A stretch of 44,604 nucleotides of DNA from Pseudomonadota bacterium (GTDB lineage Bacteria; Pseudomonadota; Gammaproteobacteria; Burkholderiales; SHXO01), in contig JAEZCG010000164.1 of the NCBI GenBank assembly GCA_023430065.1, positions 1 through 44,604 of the forward strand, read 5' to 3'. The notes beneath the pieces are model-generated. The model ran no database searches, was not told where the DNA came from, and saw only the letters and a list, made by a program, of their open reading frames with translations. This document shows positions 1-7,718 of this stretch, piece after piece. Both the position numbers and the translations under genes were made by a program. How positions within the stretch are numbered: position 1 is the stretch's first letter; each line of letters begins with the position of its first letter.

Positions 1-83
1 TCGTCGTAGCCTCCGCAAAGGCCTATATCAACGCGCTGAACAAGCTGCGATCGAAGGCCGAGCGGTTGAATCCGCAGGTCTAG
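1..83 (+). CDS. leuA: 2-isopropylmalate synthase, C-terminal end (partial)
   Basis: Only the last 26 codons are in the window, reading from base 3 to a TAG stop at 81-83. The residues VVASAKAYINALNKL followed by a short basic tail resemble the C-terminus of the LeuA allosteric domain in betaproteobacteria. LeuA condenses acetyl-CoA with 2-oxoisovalerate in the first committed step of leucine synthesis. The call rests on this short tail alone, so it is moderately firm; the upstream sequence would settle it. Confidence 0.7.
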   Translation, partial: VVASAKAYINALNKLRSKAERLNPQV

Positions 84-192
84 TCCACGAAACCACTCAA
101 CGCAACGAACGCCAAGGACGCAGAGGAAGATGCAGCAGCAGCCGATCTCTTGCAGTCGTTTGCGCTCTTTGCGTCCTTTGCGTCCGGCGCTT
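84..192. repeat. Intergenic inverted-repeat element of the GGACGCAAAG type
   Basis: Two imperfect inverted arms built from short CGCAAAG-like words occupy the gap between leuA and ndh. The left arm, 109-125, contains ACGCCAAGGACGCAGAG. The right arm, 165-185, reads CTCTTTGCGTCCTTTGCGTC, which is nearly its complement. The arms could fold into a long hairpin after the leuA stop, but no T-tract follows, so a classical terminator is unlikely. Low-complexity elements of this style are common between genes in proteobacterial genomes. It is similar in style to the 77-bp array near 34.7 kb but not identical to it. Confidence 0.55.
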
Positions 193-209
193 CAGACTGA
201 GCGCGCGCG

Positions 210-1538
210 ATGACCGGATCCTCCCGTGAGCCGTTGCATCGCATCGTCGTCGTCGGCGGCGGCGCAGGGGGCCTGGAACTCGCCACGCGACTCGGCCACA
301 CGCTCGGGCGCCGCAAGAAGGCGCTGGTCACCCTGGTGGACAAGTCGCGCACGCACCTGTGGAAACCACTGCTGCATCAGGTCGCCGCGGGCAGCATGGA
401 CCTGAACGACCACGAGCTGGATTATCTCTACCAGGCGCGCTGGCACCACTTCCGTTTCCACCTGGGGCGCATGGACGGCCTGGACCGCGAGCGCAAGGAG
501 ATCCATCTCGCCCCGACCCTGGACGAGACCGGCCGCGAGGTCATCCCGGCACGCAGCGTCCCCTATGACACGCTGGTCTTGTGCGTGGGCAGCACCACCA
601 ACGATTTCGGCACGCCCGGCGCTGCGCAGCACGCCATTTCGCTCGACAATCCCGGGCAGGCGGCGCTGTTCCACTCCCGCCTGATCAACGCCTGCCTGCG
701 TGCGAATGCGCAGTCCGGACCGCTCGAACCGCGGCAGCTCGACATCGCCATCATCGGTGCCGGCGCGACCGGCGTCGAGCTCGCGGCCGAACTGCACAAT
801 ACGCTGCGCGAATTCGTGGCGTTCGGACTCGATCGCATCGACCCCGAACGCGACATCAAGCTCACGCTCATCGAGGCCGCGCCGACGATTCTCCCTGCGC
901 TTCCCGAGCGCCTGTCCAATGAGGTGATGCGCCTGCTGAAGAAGCTCAAGGTCGACGTCCTGGTGGGCGAGCGCGTCACCGAGGTGAGCGGGAAGGGCGT
1001 GAAGACGGCGAACGGGCGGGACATCCCGGCCGAGCTGGTGGTGTGGGCCGCGGGTATCAAGGCGCCCAACTTCCTGCAGGACATCGCGGGACTGGAGACC
1101 AACCGCATCAATCAGCTGGTGGTGCATCGGACCCTGCAGACCACGCGCGACCCGAACATCTTCGCCTTCGGCGACTGCGCGAGCTGTCCCTGGCCGGAGA
1201 AGAACGGGACGATTCCGCCGCGTGCGCAGTCCGCGCACCAGCAGGCCTCGCACCTGGGCCGGATGCTCCCGCGACACCTCCAGGGCAAGCCGCTGGAGCC
1301 ATTCCGCTACAAGGACTTCGGCTCGCTGGTCTCGCTCGGCGACTACAGCACGGTGGGCAGCCTGATGGGCGCCATCACGCGCGGTAGCGTGATGATCGAA
1401 GGATGGTTCGCCGGCATCATGTATCGCTCCCTGTACAAGATGCACGAGTACGCGCTGCACGGCTTCACCAAGGTCGCACTCGACACGCTCGCGCGCCTGA
1501 TCACGCGGCGCACCGAACCGCACGTGAAGCTGCATTGA
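210..1538 (+). CDS. ndh: Type II NADH dehydrogenase (NDH-2)
   Basis: This 442-residue protein is a single-subunit, non-proton-pumping NADH:quinone oxidoreductase of the inner membrane face. It has a dinucleotide-binding motif VVVGGGAGG at residues 13-21 for FAD, and a second one, IAIIGAGATGVE, near residue 180 for NADH. A late FAFGDCA motif near residue 320 contacts FAD. The C-terminus holds the amphipathic stretch YKMHEYALHG that anchors NDH-2 enzymes to the membrane. The length is normal for the family. The ATG at 210 precedes the first FAD strand by about ten residues; no strong ribosome-binding site is visible. The next gene follows after four bases, so the two are probably co-transcribed. 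Confidence 0.9.
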   Translation: MTGSSREPLHRIVVVGGGAGGLELATRLGHTLGRRKKALVTLVDKSRTHLWKPLLHQVAAGSMDLNDHELDYLYQARWHHFRFHLGRMDGLDRERKEIHLAPTLDETGREVIPARSVPYDTLVLCVGSTTNDFGTPGAAQHAISLDNPGQAALFHSRLINACLRANAQSGPLEPRQLDIAIIGAGATGVELAAELHNTLREFVAFGLDRIDPERDIKLTLIEAAPTILPALPERLSNEVMRLLKKLKVDVLVGERVTEVSGKGVKTANGRDIPAELVVWAAGIKAPNFLQDIAGLETNRINQLVVHRTLQTTRDPNIFAFGDCASCPWPEKNGTIPPRAQSAHQQASHLGRMLPRHLQGKPLEPFRYKDFGSLVSLGDYSTVGSLMGAITRGSVMIEGWFAGIMYRSLYKMHEYALHGFTKVALDTLARLITRRTEPHVKLH

Positions 1539-1542
1539 GGGC

Positions 1543-3153
1543 ATGAGTGCCGCGCCTGCTCTCGACGTCGCGATCGTCGGCGGCGGCCACAACGGCCTGG
1601 TCTGCGCCTGCTATCTGGCGGCGGCCGGCCTGACGGTCGAGGTATTCGAACGCCGCCACGTCGTCGGCGGCGCCGCGGTGACCGAGGCGTTCCATCCGGG
1701 CTTCCGCAACTCCACCGCCAGCTATACGGTCAGCCTGCTGCACCCGCAGGTCATCCGCGATCTGCGCCTGAAAGAGCACGGCCTGCGCGTGGTGCTGCGG
1801 CCGTTCTCCAATTTCCTCCCGCTTGCGGACGGACGCTACTTCAAGCTCGGCGGTCCGCGCGAGCAGCGCGACGCCGAAGTGGCGAAGTTCTCCGCGCGCG
1901 ACGTCGACCGCCTTCCGCAGTACTACGCGCGCATCGAGGCGGTGGCCGACGTGCTGCGCGACGTCGTGCTGCAGACCCCGCCCAACGTGGGGGGCGGTCT
2001 GGCCGACATCGTGCGCGCCGCCGGGCTCGGCAACCGCCTGCGTCGACTCGACATGCCACAGCGTCGCGACCTGCTCGAGTTGTTCACGCGCAGCGCCGGA
2101 GAGCTGCTCGACGACTGGTTCGAAGGCGATCCGATCAAGGCGGCGTTCGGCTTCGACGCCGTGGTCGGCAATTTCGCCAGCCCCTACACGCCCGGCTCCG
2201 CCTATGTGCTGCTGCATCACGCCTTCGGCGAGGTCGAAGGCCAGCGCGGCGTGTGGGGTCATGCGATCGGCGGCATGGGCGCGATCACGCAGGCCATGGC
2301 CGCGCAGGCGCGCGCACTCGGTGTGCGCATCCATACCGAGTCGCCGGTCGCGAGGGTGAGGACGCGCGCGGGCCAGGCCAGCGGGATCGTGCTGGAGGAC
2401 GGGCGCGAGATCGATGCCCGTCTCGTCGTCGCCAACGTCAACCCGAAGCTGCTGTTCACGAAACTGGTCGAGCCGGACGCACTCGATGCCGACTTCCGTG
2501 AGCGGATTCGACGCTGGAAGTGCGGATCCGCGACCTTGCGCATGAACGTCGCGCTGGCGGAGCTGCCGGATTTCAGCTGCCTGCCCGGAACGCAGGCACA
2601 GCCGCATCACCGCTCGGGCATCATCTTCGCGCCATCTCTCGCCTACATGGACCGCGCGCACGGGGATGCACGCGCGCACGGTTGGTCGCGCGAGCCGATC
2701 GTGGAGATGCTCATCCCGAGTACGGTGGACGACTCGCTCGCCCCGCCCGGGCAGCACGTCGCCAGCCTGTTCTGCCAGCACTTTGCGCCCGAACTGCCCG
2801 ACGGCAGCAGTTGGGAAGTACATCGCGAGGCGGTCGCGGATTGTGTCATCGACACCGTCGATCGCCATGCGCCGAACTTCAAGCGCAGCGTGCTCGGGCG
2901 CCGCGTGCTCACGCCGCTGGATCTCGAACGCGAGTTCGGACTGGTGGGCGGCGACATCTTCCACGGCGCCCTGTCCCTGGATCAGTTGTTCAGCGCGCGG
3001 CCGGTGCTCGGGCACGCCGACCATCGCATGCCGGTGCGCGGGCTGTATCTGTGCGGATCCGGAGCGCATCCGGGGGGTGGGGTGACCGGGCTGCCGGGGC
3101 GAAACGCGGCGCGGGAGATCCTACGGGATGTGAAGCGGCGCGCTCGGCGCTGA
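1543..3153 (+). CDS. PYROXD2/phytoene-desaturase-like FAD oxidoreductase
   Basis: This 536-residue flavoprotein has an N-terminal FAD motif, VAIVGGGHNGL, at residues 9-19, followed by ERRHVVGGAA. Its C-terminus carries GLYLCGSGAHPGGGVTGLPG, which is typical of the PYROXD2 / CrtI-like NAD(P)/FAD-dependent oxidoreductases. The length matches that group. The substrate of bacterial members is mostly unknown; a carotenoid role is not supported, because no carotenoid synthesis genes are nearby. GAGGGC lies just upstream of the ATG. The four-base spacing from ndh suggests one transcript, so its electrons might enter the quinone pool, but that is inference. Confidence 0.85.
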   Translation: MSAAPALDVAIVGGGHNGLVCACYLAAAGLTVEVFERRHVVGGAAVTEAFHPGFRNSTASYTVSLLHPQVIRDLRLKEHGLRVVLRPFSNFLPLADGRYFKLGGPREQRDAEVAKFSARDVDRLPQYYARIEAVADVLRDVVLQTPPNVGGGLADIVRAAGLGNRLRRLDMPQRRDLLELFTRSAGELLDDWFEGDPIKAAFGFDAVVGNFASPYTPGSAYVLLHHAFGEVEGQRGVWGHAIGGMGAITQAMAAQARALGVRIHTESPVARVRTRAGQASGIVLEDGREIDARLVVANVNPKLLFTKLVEPDALDADFRERIRRWKCGSATLRMNVALAELPDFSCLPGTQAQPHHRSGIIFAPSLAYMDRAHGDARAHGWSREPIVEMLIPSTVDDSLAPPGQHVASLFCQHFAPELPDGSSWEVHREAVADCVIDTVDRHAPNFKRSVLGRRVLTPLDLEREFGLVGGDIFHGALSLDQLFSARPVLGHADHRMPVRGLYLCGSGAHPGGGVTGLPGRNAAREILRDVKRRARR

Positions 3154-3236
3154 GCTGGGCCGATACCCCCGGTGCGCGTGCGCCCTGGCCCGGGCACGGC
3201 CGGCAGACAGACGGGAGTCGACCGCGGCCGCTGCCA

Positions 3237-3587
3237 TCAGTCCCGACCTTGCGCCTGATCCACGCACTGCCTGACCACCGCGTATCCTCGCGTCCACGTC
3301 GACTGGTAGCAGCGATCGATCGCCTCCCGGGCCGACGGTGGATACTGTTTCATGGCCGCGACCGCTTCCTGGTCGGCCTGCACACAGGCCTGCACGCCGA
3401 TGGCGCCGAACTCGCCCATCTCGTACATGCAGCGCAGAGTGATCTCCTGGGTGATTTCCGCAGGATCCTCGGGCATGCCGGCAGCGTTCGCATGCAGCAT
3501 CCATGGGAAGATCAGCAGCATCGCGCCGGCGAGGCGATGCCGCCGACGTGCGGCGGCACGACGTGAGGATGCGGATGGCAGGTCCAT
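3237..3587 (-). CDS. Small secreted cysteine-containing protein of unknown function
   Basis: I do not recognise a named family. The 116-residue product starts with MDLPSASSRR, then has a basic stretch and a hydrophobic segment ending in LHANAAG, consistent with a signal peptide cut near residue 36. The mature part has four cysteines (RCMYEM, QACVQA, DRCYQS, RQCVDQ) in two pairs, so two disulfides in the periplasm are plausible. A start 30 bases upstream at 3617 is possible. I prefer 3587 because a TAGACT -10-like box lies at 3595-3600, inside the longer reading, and because the signal peptide is then of normal size. The gene is divergent from the Bug gene. Confidence 0.6.
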   Translation of the reverse strand: MDLPSASSRRAAARRRHRLAGAMLLIFPWMLHANAAGMPEDPAEITQEITLRCMYEMGEFGAIGVQACVQADQEAVAAMKQYPPSAREAIDRCYQSTWTRGYAVVRQCVDQAQGRD

Positions 3588-3670
3588 GCGATCGAGTCTA
3601 GCACCGCGGCTGTCCATGGCGCTTTCCCGCCGCTTCCAGTGGACGAGTCGAATGTGCGTATGGTCTGATT

Positions 3671-3696
3671 GCGCGCTTGTTGGCGCGAAAGCGCGC
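3671..3696. promoter_or_regulatory. 8-bp perfect hairpin in the leader of the Bug-protein gene
   Basis: GCGCGCTT at 3671-3678 is exactly complementary to AAGCGCGC at 3689-3696, with a 10-base loop. The element ends about 20 bases before the start codon of the substrate-binding protein gene and lies in a divergent intergenic region. It could be an operator or a leader structure. No trailing T-run is present, so it is not a terminator. Confidence 0.35.
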
Positions 3697-3716
3697 GCAA
3701 CCGGATGGAGTGAGCG

Positions 3717-4688
3717 ATGCGTCTCCTGCTGCGGTGGTCACTGTGTCTCGTAGCATCGCTGGCGGTGCCGTGGGTGGCCTGGGGCGAGAACTACCCGAGC
3801 AAGCCGGTCAAGCTCGTTGTCCCGTTTGCCGCGGGCGGCATCGTCGATGTCCGGGCGCGCCTCATCGCCGCGCGCCTCGGCGCGGTGCTCGGTCAGCAGG
3901 TCGTGGTGGAGAACCGGCCCGGCGGAGGGGGAACCATCGGTGCACTGGCGGTGGCCAGGGCGTCTCCCGATGGCCATACGCTGCTGTACGGTACCTTCGT
4001 CGACCAGGCTGCGGCGCTCGCGCTGCTGCGCAACGTCGGATACGACCCGGAGCGGGCGTTCGTGCCCATCGCGGCGCTCGGCCGCTCCTGTACCGCCCTG
4101 GTCGTGCATCCCTCGCTGCAGGTCCGTACCGCAGGCGAATTGGTCGATCTGCTGCGCCGGCATCCGGGGCGATTCACCTATGCGACCGGCGGCATCGGCA
4201 CGCCGCAGCACCTGCTGTTCGAGCGCCTCAAGGTCGTGCGCCAGCTCGACGTCAACGTGGCCCACTACAAGGGCTCGGGGCCGGCGATTCCCGATCTCGT
4301 CGCCGGCCACGTGCAGATGGGATTCGATTTCCCGCAGTCCTCGGCCACCTATGTACGCAGCGGCCAGCTGCGCGCACTGTTGACCGCCTGCGGCCGCCGC
4401 ATCGACATCTATCCCGACGTGCCCACTGCCGAGGAGGTCGGTTTCCCGGAACTGAACGTGCAGAGTTGGGGGGGGCTGTTTGCGCCGGCTGGCACGCCGC
4501 GCGCCATCGTCGATCGGCTCAACCGGGAGGTGAACAGGATCCAGATGGAACCGGACGTGCGCAGTCACCTTGCCTACGCCGGCGCGGACATCCCCATCAT
4601 GACCCCCGAGGAGTTCGCGGCGTTCGTCAGGAAGGACCGCCCCACCTGGGTGGAGATCATCAGGCAGGCCGGCATAGAACCCCAGTAG
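3717..4688 (+). CDS. Bug/TctC-family tripartite tricarboxylate transporter substrate-binding protein
   Basis: This 323-residue periplasmic protein has a clear signal peptide (residues 1-23, ending VPWVAWG). The family signature follows: NYPSKPVKLVVPFAAGG, then VVVENRPGGGGTIG near residue 65 and a C-terminal region containing VPTAEEVGFPELNV. Bug proteins bind small carboxylates, aromatic acids or amino acids for TctAB-type carriers, and most in Burkholderiales are orphans. No tctA or tctB is visible here, so this one is also an orphan in the window. GGAG lies just before the ATG. The proximity of an aromatic-degradation cluster does not establish an aromatic ligand. Confidence 0.9.
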   Translation: MRLLLRWSLCLVASLAVPWVAWGENYPSKPVKLVVPFAAGGIVDVRARLIAARLGAVLGQQVVVENRPGGGGTIGALAVARASPDGHTLLYGTFVDQAAALALLRNVGYDPERAFVPIAALGRSCTALVVHPSLQVRTAGELVDLLRRHPGRFTYATGGIGTPQHLLFERLKVVRQLDVNVAHYKGSGPAIPDLVAGHVQMGFDFPQSSATYVRSGQLRALLTACGRRIDIYPDVPTAEEVGFPELNVQSWGGLFAPAGTPRAIVDRLNREVNRIQMEPDVRSHLAYAGADIPIMTPEEFAAFVRKDRPTWVEIIRQAGIEPQ

Positions 4689-4784
4689 CGCCACCGCGCC
4701 GTTACGCATGGCAGACTATCGCGCAGGGGACGGAGTTGCGGCTGGAGGACCGCAGCTTGCGTCGTCCGGTACCGGAGAGCGGAA

Positions 4785-5669
4785 ATGACCACCTTGCGCA
4801 TCATGGCCTCGCGCCATTCCGTGTTCTACACCCCCCTGCTTGCGACCTTCACGGGCGGCTTCCTTCAGCAGGAGGGCATCGAGGCGGCGTACAGCGTCGT
4901 CCCGCATGGCCGGACTGTCGGCGAGTTCATCGCCTCGGGCGAAGTCGACGTGGCGCAGTCCGCCGTGTCGTACAGCTGGTCGGTGCTGGAAAAGGGCGGC
5001 GCGCCGCCGGCGATGAACTTCGCGCACATCAACACGCGCGACGGCTTCTTCATCGCCGCGCGCGCCCCGGACCCCTCCTTCACCTTCAGGCGGCTGATCG
5101 ACAAGCGCCTGATGTGCGTGCACGGCGGACAGCCCCAGGCGATGCTGCGCTATGCGCTGCACAAGCAGGGGGTCGAGCTGAGCGCGCTCAAGACCATGGA
5201 CGCGGGCATCACCGAGTTGATGATGGAGGCGTTTCGCGCCGCGCAGGGTGATTACTTCCACGAGCAGGCGCCCTATCCGCAGCAGCTGGCCGAGGAGGGG
5301 CTCGCCCACGTCGTCGGCGCCGTCGGCGAGGTCATCGGGCCGGTCAGCTTCAGCACGCTGGCGGCGAGTCCGAAGTGGCTGGCTGGACCGCATGCGGTGA
5401 AGTTCATGCGTGCCTTCCGCAAGGCACGCGCGTGGGCGCACACCGGCAACCCGCAGCACATCGCGCAACGCCTGGCCCACCTGTTTCCCGCCATCTCGGA
5501 GACGGCGCTGATCAAGGGAATCGAGGCGTACCAGCGGCTGGGCTGCTGGTCGGGCGACGTCGAGATCAGCGGTCCATTGTACGAGGTGGCGTTGGACGTA
5601 TTCGAGCACTCCAGGCTCATCCGCTGGCGCTGGCCGATGGAACAGGCCGTGGTGCCACCCCCCGGATAA
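4785..5669 (+). CDS. NMT1/THI5-like substrate-binding-domain protein, apparently without a signal peptide
   Basis: The 294-residue product looks like a type 2 periplasmic binding fold of the NMT1/THI5 (ABC transporter substrate-binding) group. It starts directly with the first beta strand, MTTLRIMASRHSVFYTP, and contains ASGEVDVAQSAVSYSW, where such proteins contact their ligand. Unlike normal transport proteins it has no signal peptide or lipobox. It may therefore act in the cytoplasm, or as an enzyme related to THI5-like pyrimidine synthases. A GGAGAGCGGAA ribosome-binding site supports the start. No ABC permease or ATPase is adjacent. Substrate unknown. Confidence 0.7.
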   Translation: MTTLRIMASRHSVFYTPLLATFTGGFLQQEGIEAAYSVVPHGRTVGEFIASGEVDVAQSAVSYSWSVLEKGGAPPAMNFAHINTRDGFFIAARAPDPSFTFRRLIDKRLMCVHGGQPQAMLRYALHKQGVELSALKTMDAGITELMMEAFRAAQGDYFHEQAPYPQQLAEEGLAHVVGAVGEVIGPVSFSTLAASPKWLAGPHAVKFMRAFRKARAWAHTGNPQHIAQRLAHLFPAISETALIKGIEAYQRLGCWSGDVEISGPLYEVALDVFEHSRLIRWRWPMEQAVVPPPG

Positions 5670-5773
5670 GTCGACCTGCGGATGCCGTCCGCGACTACGG
5701 ATGTTGATCTCGGTCAGACCGCTGTATCGGACGTCCGCTAGCATCAACTGCACTTCGCCCCGAGGACCTCGCC

Positions 5774-6517
5774 ATGGAAGCACTCGAGACACATCGCGTA
5801 TGGGACGCCCCCACGCGCTGGTTCCACTGGATCAATGTCATTTGCGTCCTCGCCCTCGCGGCGATCGGCTTCGTCATCCTCAACGCAAAGGGGCTGGGCA
5901 TCGGGAACGAGGGCAAGATCACGCTGAAGACGGTCCACACCTGGGTCGGCTACGTCTTCGCCATCAATCTCGCGTGGCGCCTGGTCTGGGCGTTCCTGGG
6001 CAATCGCTACGCACGCTGGCGCGCGATTCTTCCCGGCGGACGCGGCTACCTGCACGCGGTGCGCAGCTACGTCGCCGCGTTCGTAGCCGGCCATCCGGAG
6101 CAGTACCTGGGTCACAATCCCCTGGGACGACTCGGGGTCGTGCTGCTGCTCGCCTTGCTCGCGACGCAGGCGGTCACCGGGCTGGTCCTCGCGGGCACGG
6201 ACCTCTTCTACCCGCCCTTCGGCGGTTCGGTCGCCGAGCGCATCGCCGCACCCGGGGTCGATCCGGCCACCCTCGCGCCGTACGCGCCCGACACCTACGA
6301 CAAGGCCGCGTACGAGCAGATGCGGGCGCAGCGCAAGCCCTACGCCCTGGTCCATCTGTACGCGTTCTACGTCCTGATGGTGCTCGTGGTGCTGCATGTC
6401 GCCGCGGTGATCTTCACCGAGGTGCGCGAGCGCGGCAACATCGTGTCGGCGATGTTCACCGGGATGAAGATCGTGCGAGGGCACGCGGTGGACGAGAAGC
6501 CCGAGCAACGCCGGTAG
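5774..6517 (+). CDS. Cytochrome b561-type membrane cytochrome
   Basis: This 247-residue protein is a di-haem b-type cytochrome of the inner membrane, of the family that includes the cytochrome subunit of Ni/Fe hydrogenases. It starts with HRVWDAPTRWFHWINV, the typical first haem-binding helix. It has about four hydrophobic helices: near residues 18-38, 55-75, 110-135 and 195-220. Further histidines occur at VHTWVGYVFAIN and in the last helix (VVLHVAAVIF). GAGGA precedes the ATG. No hydrogenase or c-type cytochrome partner lies beside it, so its electron donor cannot be read from context. Confidence 0.85.
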   Translation: MEALETHRVWDAPTRWFHWINVICVLALAAIGFVILNAKGLGIGNEGKITLKTVHTWVGYVFAINLAWRLVWAFLGNRYARWRAILPGGRGYLHAVRSYVAAFVAGHPEQYLGHNPLGRLGVVLLLALLATQAVTGLVLAGTDLFYPPFGGSVAERIAAPGVDPATLAPYAPDTYDKAAYEQMRAQRKPYALVHLYAFYVLMVLVVLHVAAVIFTEVRERGNIVSAMFTGMKIVRGHAVDEKPEQRR

Positions 6518-6525
6518 TTCGGGGG

Positions 6526-7569
6526 TCAGGTCTGCACTATTGCCCCGGCCGGCAGCGCCGGCACGGCGCGCTCCAGCCATTCCGGCACCGGCAGATCCTT
6601 GCTGCGCAGGAACTGCGGATTGAACAGGCGCGACTGATAGCGCATCCCCGAATCGCACAGGATGGTGACGATGGTGTGACCGGGCCCGAGTTCGCGCGCG
6701 AGCCGCACGGCGCCGGCGACGTTGATGCCGCTGGAACTGCCCAGGCACAGTCCCTCGTGCTGAAGGAGCTCGAACACCGTCTGCACGGTTTCCGTGTCGG
6801 GGATCCGATAGGGGAAGTCGATCTCCAGGCCTTCCAGGTTCTTGGTGATGCGGCCCTGGCCGATACCCTCGGTGATGGAGCTTCCCTCGCTCTTGAGTTC
6901 GCCGCGCGCGTAGTAGCTGAACAGGGCTGCGCCGGGGGGATCGGCAAGGCCGATCTTGACCTTCGCATTGCGCTCGCGCAGCGCCTCAGCCACGCCCGCC
7001 AGCGTGCCGCCGGTGCCGGCCGCGCAGATGAACGCGTCCACCTTGCCGTTGGTCTGCGCCCAGATTTCCGGGCCGGTCGTCTCGACGTGGCCGTTGCGGT
7101 TGGCCACATTGTCGAACTGCTGCGCCCAGATCGCGCCGTTGGGCTCGGACTTGTCCAGCGCTTCCGCGAGGCGCTGGGCCACGTGCACGTAGTTGTTGGG
7201 GTTCCTGTAGGGCACCGCCGGTACCTCGTGCAGCGTCGCGCCGAACACTCGCAGCGTGTCCTTCTTCTCCGACGACTGCGTGTCGGGGATGACGATGACG
7301 CAGCGATAGCCGCGCGCATTGGCGACCAGCGTGAGTCCGATGCCCGTGTTGCCGGCAGTGCCTTCCACGATCGTCCCGCCGGGACGCAGCGCGCCCCGCC
7401 GCTCGGCATCGGTCACGATGGCGAGGGCTGCGCGGTCCTTGACCGACCCGCCGGGATTGAGGAACTCGGCCTTGCCGAGGATCTCGCAGCCGGTCAACGC
7501 CGAGAAGTGCCGCAGGCGGATGAGGGGCGTGTTGCCGATCGTGTCGATGAAGCCGTTTCGCACTTGCAT
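6526..7569 (-). CDS. cysK: Cysteine synthase A (O-acetylserine sulfhydrylase)
   Basis: The 347-residue product is a fold-type II PLP enzyme that makes cysteine from O-acetylserine and sulfide. Near the N-terminus is IGNTPLIRL, followed by NPGGSVKDR with the PLP lysine. Next come EGTAGNTGIGL (substrate loop) and AGTGGTLAGV (phosphate-binding loop), and late SSGINVAGA. I use the ATG at 7567-7569 (MQVRNGFIDTIGNTP). The reading frame continues upstream to 7698, but that stretch is low-complexity and would run into the divergent tolC-like gene. Cystathionine beta-synthase is an alternative, but no CBS regulatory domains are present. Confidence 0.9.
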   Translation of the reverse strand: MQVRNGFIDTIGNTPLIRLRHFSALTGCEILGKAEFLNPGGSVKDRAALAIVTDAERRGALRPGGTIVEGTAGNTGIGLTLVANARGYRCVIVIPDTQSSEKKDTLRVFGATLHEVPAVPYRNPNNYVHVAQRLAEALDKSEPNGAIWAQQFDNVANRNGHVETTGPEIWAQTNGKVDAFICAAGTGGTLAGVAEALRERNAKVKIGLADPPGAALFSYYARGELKSEGSSITEGIGQGRITKNLEGLEIDFPYRIPDTETVQTVFELLQHEGLCLGSSSGINVAGAVRLARELGPGHTIVTILCDSGMRYQSRLFNPQFLRSKDLPVPEWLERAVPALPAGAIVQT

Positions 7570-7593
7570 GGCGAACCTGTCGCAGGAGGGCGA

Positions 7594-7623
7594 TTGCACA
7601 ACCCTGCCATTATGGCGTATAGC
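7594..7623 (+). promoter_or_regulatory. Candidate promoter for the CusCBA-like efflux operon
   Basis: TTGCAC (7594-7599) and TATAGC (7618-7623) are separated by 18 bases in the 149-bp gap between cysK and the divergent tolC-like gene. Both boxes deviate from the sigma-70 consensus. The call rests on position and spacing only. Confidence 0.3.
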
Positions 7624-7718
7624 GGGGGCCGTTCCGGCATCCGGCGGGTTCTTGACCGCGCCACCACCCGATCGCCGGTTTGCCCCCGCTTTTGCCACCG
7701 CGCTACACTCCGCCCGCC

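Noticed and set aside
1543..3153. Phytoene desaturase in a carotenoid pathway
   Set aside because: The C-terminal motif points to the PYROXD2 group, and no phytoene synthase or other carotenoid gene is near.
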